Source: Phoronis australis
Lineage: Eukaryota; Phoronida; Phoronidae
Length of the DNA stretch: 64,000 nucleotides
Direction: 5' to 3'
NCBI GenBank assembly: GCA_002633005.1
Contig: NMRA01000375.1
Span: 136,241-200,240 of the forward strand
This document shows positions 22,698 through 34,300 of this stretch, one piece after another. Below the pieces are notes generated by a model. The model saw nothing but the letters and a program-made list of their open reading frames with translations, was not told the origin of the DNA and searched no databases. Positions within the stretch are counted from its first letter, which is position 1. Each line of letters opens with the position of its first letter. The position numbers and the translations under genes are program-made.

Positions 22698-25250
22698 CGG
22701 ATATGAACAACTGCATGTTTTACCTAGGACCAATATCAATGTATATTATTCCCAGGTTTTACTGAGAGAGTCTTGCCTGAAGCCACTCAGTCTCGCTCAT
22801 TTTCCAGGTTACGTAAATTCAAATTCAATAAAGGCTTTGTGTTCGGCATTGCGTTGAAGTTACACAAGTGTGTGACATAACCCGCTCTCTTGATAGGTTG
22901 AATATTATGTCACTGAGCTGTATAAGCCGCCCTCTGGCGAAGCATTACCAAACTACGTCTTTAAAAAAATCAAATTTTTCCTCAATATGGCTTAGTCTGA
23001 ACGTAGTATGTTTTTTCATGTGGCAGAAAACATCAATTAAAATGTTTTTTCTGTTGTTATTGATGATATTTTTTAACTTTACCGTGCACTATTTTTCATC
23101 AAATTACTACACCTGCAGTGTTTACGTAAATCATCATTCGTCTTGTGCAGGAGTGCAACACAGAAAAAATATTTGGAAATGGAATGAAGTTTGCTCAAAG
23201 AAACACATCGGAAACGTGATCAAGTGAGTTAAATATGAATTACAGGTTTGACAGCCTTTTAATATATTTGTTCACAAAGGCTTGATTTTCTTTGTCAAGC
23301 TGATTTTTAGATTAGCTTGAGTTTTGATCGGCTGTGTAGAGCTCTGATTGTACCTGCGGCTGTCACTGTCAGTATCAAGAATATCAGTCTGGTATCTTTG
23401 TCTCAGGTAGCGAAAATGGTCTGGATTATGGAGGTCATGTGTTACCTAATTTCAACATGATTGAAACATAAAGTGTGCTGGGTGAACTATCCAAATAGTT
23501 AGATTGCATGAGTGATTGTGAAATGCCATTACACAGAGTTGGATGACATGCAGAATTTTATTTGTTGGCCTATGCAAGTACAATGCTTGTAGTTGTAGTG
23601 TGTAAATCAAAAAGTCCATTGGATGGATATGGCGATGTGGCCTCAAGACTCGATAATAGACCAGTATTTTGATAGACAATATGCAGTTCTGTACGGAGCT
23701 GTGGATCAAATACAGCTTAAAATCGTCAGCAGAATCTTGTGGCTGTCAGGATTTGAATGCAGTATTTTGTGGTTACTTGTAGATATATTTGAGCATATAA
23801 CTCATGATGTGTTCACAAGTTCCAAACGAAGGATTTTGATTGACAGGATTGCATAGTGTGTGTCCATTTAATGCCAGGACTTTTGTCATTGTCTGCATGA
23901 AGATTGGTGCATTATTGCCAGTGGTGTTGTCATGACCGGAATCACACACAGATTTCCTCAGCTTTTGATCGTCCCCTTATTGGATTGGAGACAATCAGAA
24001 GCTGAAGATGCATGTGGAATTACTTATCACTGTCACGAGGAATATGTTAAGGCAATAAGACTTTCTTGTGGCATAATTTACCAATACTGCAACATATCCA
24101 TCAGGCATGTAGTTCTCTGGTCTCCTTTTCGTGTCGTTCATGTTTCTCATGTTATTTGTAATTGGTACAGGTTGCTTTTTTCAATTTTTTCTCAACCACA
24201 TTATGTGTAGTAGACCTTCCAATGCCAGCAAAGTACGCGTTACTGCTGTGCTGTTGGTTGGAATTCTGGCAGCAGAAAGTTGGATAAACTTAAGAAGTAT
24301 CGGTTGAATGGCGTGGATGCATTTGTTTTCCAACATGATTCCTAGAATTCGACAAACATTGTTTAGCCGAGGCCTATTTACTAAGGCAGTTCCCTTCGTC
24401 CAGGAAAAAGGAGATTGAAAAACATCACACCAGCTTAATTTTGTTACATATAATGTGTGATATATACTGCTAAGTTTGTTGAACCATCCAGATAGTTAAA
24501 ACTATTCGAAACCCATAAAAATTGACCAATTAAAACAGTTAAGTGTTGGTGACGTCGTTGTCTTTGAAGTAATCGTAAGGTAGTGCTGCATGATGTATCC
24601 CGAGCACCCTTGGACTTCTTAATCTGGCAATTTTAGAACATTTACATGTGATAATTTACTTAAAAGTCATCGATGATTCGAGCAAATATTTAAGAAAATA
24701 TTAGCAATGACACTGCCTTTTTTGTTGACGACAGCAGTGGCCCCTGATGATAACTTTGATGAAATGGAAATTGACAGTTCGCACATCGCATCGTCGACGA
24801 CTCAATGTCAAATCCTCCTGTTCACTGCGAAGTTATCTGGCGCTGGATTGAAATTAACAGTACATACTGACCACAACTCCCCAAAACGTTGCATCGACAT
24901 TAGTATGATAGGACCAATGGACACCATATTCTGTAGTCCCAGCTCAACATTTGACAATGGATCCCTAAGCTCAATGGTCCTCTGTTGTAAAAATGGTAAA
25001 ACTAATTGTATGGTCACATGATCCAGTGTAAAGTTTAAAATCAATATTTCTACAGGTTTTGTGGCGAAATACGCACAGTTGTCTAAAAGGTCGTACATTT
25101 TAACTAACCCTTCATGTCGCCTATTGTTATTCAGCTCAAGCAGGTTGCAGTATGGAACTTGACTTATGCAGTGAGATTCTTTGAACTGCATTTTGAGGCT
25201 GAATTTCGGATTGTTTTAGTTTTTAATTGAAAATTTTCTTTAATTTGTAG
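22698..25250. other. Upstream region of the ABCA gene, no gene seen
   Basis: The first coding exon of the ABCA gene is preceded by an acceptor (taatttgtag, ending 25250), so at least one non-coding exon and the promoter lie upstream, probably here. I could not place them. ORFs at 22868-23227, 23932-24210 and 24707-25021 match no family I know. Confidence 0.45.
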
Positions 25251-25267
25251 AGATATACGCAGAAGTC

Positions 25268-25333
25268 ATGGGATTTTTTTACCAACTGAAACTTCTGTTG
25301 TGGAAGAACTATGTGCTACGAAAACGACAACCG
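25268..25333 (+). CDS. ABCA exon 1 (first coding)
   Basis: Residues 1-22, [20 protein letters not shown] then QP. This is the family's cytosolic N-terminal LLWKN helix. The exon itself begins at 25251 after an acceptor, so 17 bases of 5' UTR precede the ATG. Confidence 0.96.
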
Positions 25334-28300
25334 GTAAGTTTTTTTTACATTTTGAAAATAAATCCAGTTAAACCAAATTGTTGTGAAGGCCCAAAGAGTG
25401 TGAAGTAATCGCTTCCTCCAGGCAATTCTTTTTATTAGTTTATGATGTTATATCAGGGTATCATAAAGGAGATTATAGACATGACCATTGATGATCTGTT
25501 TAGTGCTTGACCACTGAAGGCACTCTCCCATTAGAGGTGAAACTTCACTTTTACCAAAGTTTCGGTTAGTTAGAAAGGTTAAATCCCTTAATTAAACTGC
25601 AACAGAAACTTCGATTAAAATAGCAGGATTTAAAAGCAAACCTTTGGTACTTGCTGAAGCTTTGGTGTTATGGGAATGGGGTTGCGGTGGCTAATTAAGT
25701 CCAGGAGTTCTTCGGTCCCGTAGTACGGGAATCCTCAAAAAAAGTTGGGTGTTGTGGTGTTGGTGGGAAAGTGTTCCCATTGGTCAACTTCTTCCATCAT
25801 ACATAATATTATGTACCGTGTATATAATCTTGCAAAAAAGTAAGATTGCACAAGATCAGGTGAAATCACACGAGTGTTGGTTTGCGTGGGTCTTCATTAG
25901 CATAAGCAGTTGGCCATATAGCAACCATTGCAGCGATTGGTCGGTGAGGTTGTATGTTGAATTACAGGATCGAATTGATTTTTCTGTTCCGTAAGCGGAT
26001 ATTTCTCGTCATTAAACATGTCTGATGTAGCAGGGTTACAGATTGTAGCTCTGTTCACATGCAGTTTCCACTGTTTGCGTTCACATGCTGTGTAATTTTC
26101 CAGTTCTGGTTGATAGTAGAACTCGTGTGGCCTTTACTTCTCTTCATCATTTTGGCATTAGTGAAAATGAGGCCAATCAACCAAGCTATACATGAATGTG
26201 AGTATTTATTTATTTTTAGCTTGGGTAAATATTTCTTTGGTATATCTTAATAGTGATGATGGGTAGAAGTATACCAATTAGATAGATATATAAAACTTTA
26301 TTGCGGACATACGGAAAATACACATAATGCATTACAGCAAGAACACTTGTCCATACGATTTAAAAACTGATGTACATGTTTAATATGTAGAGTCAATTTG
26401 CAACACTGAACATCAAAAAGATTGTACAGCCTGCTGGTAAAGACACAAGTAAACATTCTTCAACTTGGGACGAAAATAATCACAAAAATTGACTTTCTTT
26501 TTTGAAGAGCTTACTATATTTTATCGAATGCTTGCAATGTTACCAAATGTTGTTTTTCTGTGATAACTGTTATTCATAAAGCAGGCTGGGAATGAAGTAA
26601 AACTTATGTGCCATTTTTGCCAGGAAGGCATAAAATTTTGTCTGTTAATGAATTCTAGACAATTACAAGCACTTTCTTTCTACTGCAGAAATATCTTTAA
26701 AAATGATTGATTGCGAGTATGTGCAGCATGATGTTAGCATCTTCCAATTCTTGAGTTTTTACCCACAATGCTTAGTATCAATAGAGCACTCCTACTATTC
26801 GCTATTCTACATTTAAATTGGTTTGCCATTCATAATTTTAGTGCCTTTAATGAGTTGCAGTGCTGGCATAAAATTGGAAATCCAGGTGAGGCAAGAAATA
26901 TCGTTCTTCACTTGCCGCACTCGAATCAGCAACTTGTTGGTGACCCTAAATCAATCACACAATGCATCTTTTTAACTCTCTAAAACAGGAGAGTTGCATT
27001 TGGGAATTGGGACTCCTCATACTGTTGCTGACATCATAAGTTTGTTGCTAGGTCACTACGATGGTAAGGCGATGCCCTCTGCTGGTGCCATACCATTTCT
27101 TCAAGGAATTATATGCTCTTCAAACAACACATGTTATCGAAGGGACCGTGAAGATGAACTGGCTGGTCAGGTGACCAATTTCAACCAATCACAGTAAGTA
27201 AATTTATAACTGCAACATATTCTTCTTGTTCTAATTGTTTGGACATATTTTCATTAATTTTTTTTCGAATCCGAATGTTTTAAATCCATTCAGCTATGGG
27301 AAGCAAAGCAATAATTAATTCATGTTTGAGGATTGTATCTGGTGGGATTTTTCTCAGCAGTTTAGGACACAATACGGATGACACGTGCTATTCATTTTCT
27401 CATTTTTTTCTCAGGGAAGAGGAGGGAGATGGGGATAGGGCAAAGTAGGGGTGAGGGGAAGGGGCGGAAAGAAGAGAGGTGTAGCAGAATCAGCATGCTG
27501 TCAGTTTTGTGATCATTTTTACAGAATCAACATGCTGCTTGGTGACATTGAGACCTTACTCGCTAACAACTCAGACGTGAATGAGTTGCTGAAGATTGTC
27601 GAGGATTTTGAAACCTTGAACAAAATTCTGGACAAAGCACGCAATGGGTCTCTTCAAGGTAAATCTTCAATAACATGCACTGCCAGTCACATGTCAGTTG
27701 ATATGAAGAGTCTAGACGGTGGTTCAATTGTCTAATGACTTACTAAGGTTTCTTTTAAAGCTGATGCTTTTGGTCCCCTTTGTGGTTACTAGTAATGTTC
27801 ATGTTAGTTTGTTGATTAGGATTTTCGGGGTATTTTGAAAATGCCTGAGTAGAAGGCTATGCATGTATTCTGACGTTTTTTGTGCCCTGTGTATTGGAGC
27901 TGCACTTTCTTGGCGGTTTATTGTGAGCTATTTCCTCAACATACGAAATTTTATGTTTGCTGTTAATTCATAGTACTTTGAGAATTTTGTGACAGAAGCT
28001 GTTCATGATGAGAAAGATCGTATGACTATTGTTAACAAATTTTGAGGCCAGCTCAATGAAAGGAAACAGTTTTATGCCTTAGAATGTTTGAACTGCATGT
28101 TGGCATATTCATAAAATACCCTCTGTGTTTAAAATATTTTGTTTTTGGTACAGCTTTGTTCAGTTATAGCATGGAAATCTCATTTCCTGAAAAAATGCTC
28201 CAAAACTCTGTTTTGCGTCATTCTAATATCCACCTGTAAACACGGTAAAATCCATAAACAAACACTAGGTATCTTTACATGCACATAATAATGACAATTG

Positions 28301-31300
28301 GTTTTGTAAGCCACAAGGTGTTTCATTTTTAACTTCCCTGTCTGTAGCCAGTGCGATGAAAGCACTAAGGTCACCACTCACTAACAGGAAATATAAGTCA
28401 TGTGACCACTCCTGCATGTGTGTGTGTGTGTGTGTTTGTGTGTAGCTTAGCACTGTGTATGTCATGCTCATCAGATTGTGGTTGATAAGTCTGATTTGGA
28501 GGTTTAGCTCATTGGAATTGATATTGATCATGTTCACTTCTTGGAAATGATAGAGGTTATGTTCAGTGAAGTGCCCATAGGAGTATTTACTAGGTCAATT
28601 TATTTTTAGTGCTTATGCATTGTCATTTTATTACTGATAACCACTCCTCAAATTTTCAGTGCAAATTCTCGAGTGCTTGTCTGGGCTACCTGCTGAGATG
28701 TTTTAGTTGGCTCTTTCGACAACAGGGGGGCTGTAAACTTCTGATAACATTTACTCGTTATTATTTACATGAGGTCTTGTGTAATTGTAAAAGTTGTAAC
28801 CCTTGAAAAAAGCCCTGCTTTTGTATCATATATCAGAATGTCTTCTGACACAAGTGAAAATTTTTAGATACTCTACTTTATTCCCTGTTTTGAGCAAATG
28901 ACACGAAATTCTCCGTTATGGCGGCTAGGCAGAAGCCAAACTCATCGTCTTCGTCGTTTTCCCGCATGACCCAGATTGAAGGGGAATTAACGGTGGAAGT
29001 TGGTCAGGTGGCTCAGCCATTCTGTAATTTAAATCCTTCCCCATAATTAGCAGTCTTCTTTGCTCTTTACAGAATTTGCTGTCATTATCGAGAAAATGGT
29101 ATTTTGTCTGATTACTCTTGCCTTGTAGTGTATTTGTCACTTTTTCTGAACACAAATCAATACAATTAATTGCATTTTAAATCCGTGTGCCTCATCTCTG
29201 AATCACAGTTGATACCCGATTATTGAAGTTTGTTACAACCAAGATTCATATATCTAGTAGAATCCTCAAACTTCCAAATACTGGGTAAATAAAGACAATC
29301 AATGTAACTTCATGCTTCTGCAACATGTTTTTGAAGATTTTTTTTTGAGTTTATGAAACCTAAAAATAATGTGCCATAAAATGGGTTACAATTTTACATA
29401 GCCTGTATTTACGCTCAGTGGTATTTCCTCTGACACTATTACAATTTGGCCACCTTTTGTGCTTTCTTTGTTGGGACTGTCCAGTTCTTTAAAGGTTCGT
29501 CTTGCATCCTGCCACACAATCAAAATGTCTCGCTTTCGAACACCCGTGGCAAAATTGATCTATTACTTTCCCGAACGATTAACCTGTATTTTCTCGTTTA
29601 TCTAAAGAAACAAGAAACGCCAGTGGGGCATTTTTGGTTGTTGCACTGGAATATGACATTTTTTGTCAGCACGGATCCAGATGTCTTCTTCTTCAAGCTA
29701 GATGTCCAACTTTTCGTTTTCGATTTGGAATACTAGTAGCTTTGGAGACTTTGGTAGCTCTTTGGAGCTATGCTTTTCACGATCTTGCATCAAAAACAAT
29801 ACATTCTTCATTACAATGTCATTTATATTCTACTTTTGTTCGTTGAGTTGCCAAGCTGACACCAGGACTAATTATCCATAGTAACGTTTTTTCTTGTCCC
29901 TCCCAGCTCTGAAGTGTCTCTGAAGGCCTGACATTCAGTCAACTGTTTTCTACCTCCGCAATGAGGAGAGTTTAGTCCGGAACTGCGCTGTTGTGGTTGT
30001 GATAATGATGATCTGATGTAGTGTAAACGAGGAATTCTAAGTGATTGTTCTTGTTGCATGACTCCATGACAGGTGGCCAGCTGTCAGTGGACAGTTTGTT
30101 TACGAATCCAGCGAAAGTCCGTGCTGAGTTGATGTCTTCGAACGCGTCTTTGACTGAGGAAGAAGTGAATGTGTTGTTTAATTCTACACTTAACATACCT
30201 CAGGTAAGTGGTGATGAATGTTTTTTATGAAACCCCAATTTCCTTATAAGTGACATGCATACTTAGGCCAGAAATTAAGAAGGTTTAAAGTTGCAGTAAT
30301 TGTTTGTTCTTTTTCCACAAATTATAAGTGTTTTACAAGTAAACAATCTTGTGTAGTTCCACATTTTAAATGTAGAGGTCACTTGTTAAGGGAAAAAGAG
30401 AAATTTAATTCTGCTATTTCACACAAAAATAATTGCCAAAATTGTTATTTTTCTATTTTTTCGCTAATTTAAACTCTACTAAAAATTGTTTTATGACATC
30501 TACACACTAAAAACTAAGCTAACAACAGAGACTAAAATTGTCGCAATTTGTTCTGAAATTCAACATTATGTTTCACTAGTCTGCCATATTGTGTGCTAAA
30601 CAAATGAAGAGTTACTGAGTGTGAATATAAGGTTGTTAAATGTTAAGTTATAACCAGTGTATTGTGTGATTCATCAGTCGCAATAATATTGATGATCTAT
30701 AGCAAGTTTATCCATTCACCTTTTATTTTGCCTTTTTGTTTGTCCAGCTGATGCCCTTCACTGCCCACTATACACATGTCATAGGAACGTTTTATTGTGT
30801 TACAGCTGTTAAAGGACAGTAATATTCCACTGAGTCCAGAAGACTTCGTGTCGCGTAACCCACTGAACCCAACCAATGCGCTTACCCAACTCAGTGAACT
30901 TCTCACCCTGGTGGGTGGACTGACCTTCCTCCCTACCAGCGAGACTGTTCTGCGTGGCATACTTTGCAATGAAACACTCTTGCAGCGTTACGTGACTTAC
31001 TCTGACAGCCAAGTGGGACTCAATGCCACTCGTCGACTGTGTTCACTCAACTCACTCACCTGGGTTGATGTAGTACGGCAACAGTTTGACCAGGCCAAGC
31101 TACAAGCACAGGTAACTATCGCTATTTGGCCTTATCGCATTCATCAGTGTCGACGCCCACATTATGCATAATTTTTTACTTTCAGACATCTATATTCTAT
31201 TACACCGCACTCAAAGCCAACCACCAAACCAAATTTTGGGTAACACATCAATATGTTCAGTTATTCCAGTTTGAATACCTAGTGTGTTCTGGATGTATCT

Positions 31301-34300
31301 AACGAAACGGCTAACCTAGAACATCTGTGTGCTCCTTTTAAACCGCCAGGCTCCCAGATGAATACTGTAGGTTATAATGATGCTCCAAAGTAACACAATC
31401 TGATTTTAATTCCAGAAGTTTAAAATTACGACATTACTCTTGTTGGTAATTAAATTATTGGTTAGTATGCAATAATCAGTTTCCTTGATTGACAGTTTTA
31501 TGTCTGCACCAGCAAAAGTGAAACGAGTGTGACTAATAGTGTTGGATGACAGACGGCACTGATTCTGTCGTCAACTGCATTCATGTGGAACTATTTCATT
31601 ACAACAGTCCTTCAAGATAACTACTGTTTGGAATATTCCCAATGTAAAATATTCCTTCCATGTATTGTCTAGGTGCTGCAGTGGGTAGAGTTAAATGCTG
31701 GGAAAGCCATTCAGCTTAGTGAAGAGACAAGCGTGGCTGCCAGAAACTTATTTAGTGACGTAAGTAACATGCAGTTCGCTGTAAGTGCGGGCATTAAATG
31801 CACAGTAGGCTTCTTCCTGTAGTGACTAAAGATAAGCCTGCTTCTAAAACTACGCTATCTACTGTAGAAAGCCTTTCATTATGAATTTGAATGGGAATCC
31901 AGAGGTTAGGCTTAAGGAGGGATATAATTTGTTTGTGGATTATTGTTGGGTAGGTGTAGACTTCTTGAAGTTGTTAGCTTTGACCAGAGCAATTGTCAAC
32001 CAAATCGCCAATTCTCTCCTGACCATTGTCTGGCAGACATTTGCGGAAATCATAGCCTTTGACTTTACCTGGTCAATAAACTCTCTTAAAACACTGTCAT
32101 TTATTGAGTGGGATTTAACTCTGCCAGCAGATTTAGACTGCAACTGCAGGGGTTGCAGGTTCCATTCCGTTCTGAAACTGATCTCGAAAAATTATTTCTC
32201 TCACTAGTAATCACATGTAATTTTAGATAAAGGACCACTTCTGCCAATACTATGGCGCCCTTTCTAATTATGCTGTGTTTATCCACATTGCTGTGCATCT
32301 GGGAGGGGGGCACTTGGCCTGCTGTTGAATGGTGTTGGGCTTGTCACTACTACTTTAAATATTAAAATTAGTTTGTCATTTGCCCTTCTGGAATCAATAA
32401 AGTTTCACTAGAGTGGAGTAATAAAAAACTCGAAAGTTGAATGAGGTGTTGTAAAACGTTTGTCACTTGGTTGTCTTAGCTCAGAAAGTGTATTAGTGCC
32501 CCAACATTTCAAAAATTTGGTCAGTCACACAAGGTCTTTTCTACCTCTGCAAATAAAGAGCATCAGTTTCAGGATATGGGAATTACACGTGGGCAACTCT
32601 AAATTCATATTCATTGGTTAATTCACTTGAAGAGTACATGATCCACATACACAGATCTGTGTTATTAACGTGTGAATCCTAATCAGTGTTAAACGTTACA
32701 TGAGAAGGAAATCTGGAAAGTGGGGTGGACTTAACTTTCTGTATCCGTCATACGTCATACTCTGTTATTTTATGAATTGGTTTTGGTTAGATAAACAACA
32801 CATGCCATTCCTGCCACATTTGGGGAAATATTCACCAACTTGAATTGTGAGCTCACGCTGAAGTCATCACTATAAGAACAATACTACTATTGTGGGTGTT
32901 TTGTTTTTCGTTTAAAGACCACTATCATCTAAGTTTTTAATATCTTACTGCTCTATGTGACTATTGTGTTGTTTAATGGCAACCCTCACAGGCAGGTGAC
33001 ATCTTATCAATATTGCAGTTTGAAAGCCATGGTGCATTTGGCTGGAGTGTTCATGAAAGTCATGCATCAACATTCTTGGATAAACCACTAACCACCTCAC
33101 TATCGACACTGATAGTGTGGTAGGCCATTGGTCAGGGTTCATTGTCACTGAAAAACTTCTTTGTATGATTTCTAGTTGGCCGCATTAAGCAGCATGTCAA
33201 CTGTATCAAACAACATCCTGAAAGACTTGAGAGGACCGGCAGCGGACTTGGACTCTGGCAACACTTTCGGTTCGGTTGCCAAGTTGTTCTGCGGACGCTC
33301 CGATGGCTTCTTCGGAAAAGTGGGCCAACAACAGATGGCGTATAGAAGAGTGACAAATGGGACCAAAGGGAACAATGGGACGGTTGTTGACATAGGTATG
33401 TACTCACGAGTAAACGTTCCTTGTAATAGGTTGAGTGTCAGCATGAGGGACAATTCACATGTTGGACACCTACTGTTCCTGTGAGCTCATCTTAGACTGT
33501 GACAATACCTGGGTTGTAGTTTTCAGACAAATAAAGACAAATTTCTTAGATCACAATTTTACTTACAAAGCGTATTTTTTTTTAATATTTGACTTAGAGT
33601 TGATGTCGTTTATTAAGGTTCTAGAAGATCTTAATTTTTTCTAAATTTTCTTAAATTTCTAATTGAGTTTAACTGTTAAAATGATGATGTAGTTTTTAAC
33701 GTTTCTGTGTATGAACCTGGACCCTGTTGGAAAACCATGCTGGAATCACAGAAGAGGTTTTCAATCCTGATGATATAGTCACTTGCAGTGGTGTTGCGTT
33801 ATGAGAACCAGTTTGATGCCTGTTATTCAGTGGAGAAAAGCTGGTTCACAAAATGTAAGACAATCATCAGTAGATCTTTTGTGGCTGTGCTCCATGCATA
33901 TTACATTGAATACTATGTTCCAGGCTGTAAAAACTCCACGTTGGGGACGGAATACATGGGTCAGCAAAGCATGACTGCCATCGGTACACCCTGTCAACCG
34001 TGGACCTCACAGTCACCACACACACACAGCTTCACGGGCAACAGCTTACCTGATGGCTCACTGAAGGCTGCTGAAAACTACTGCCGTAACCCTGACAATG
34101 AAGACAGTGGCCCTTGGTGTTTCACTATGGACCCCGACATCAGATTCGACTTTTGTCACGTGCCACGGTGTTCTGCTAGTAAGTCCTGTGCTGTTAGGCG
34201 TTAGTTAACCATTGCGTTATATCCCACAGTGACCAGTGTATTTCATTGTGTATTGTGAGTGAGTGCTATAGGTGTGAGGTGGGTGAGTGTAGCTCGTTTC

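Noticed and set aside
24707-25191. Overlapping ORFs of 104 (plus) and 127 (minus) residues upstream of the ABCA gene
   Set aside because: No family resemblance, no splice context, and they overlap each other on opposite strands.
31881-32207. 108-residue ORF in ABCA intron 7
   Set aside because: Not flanked by usable splice sites in the needed phase, and exons 7 and 8 already join in phase 0.
33788-33923. Upstream extension of the kringle open frame
   Set aside because: The frame is open through the intron end, but a consensus acceptor precedes the first kringle residue and exon 8 supplies the correct phase; the upstream part includes a dispersed repeat.
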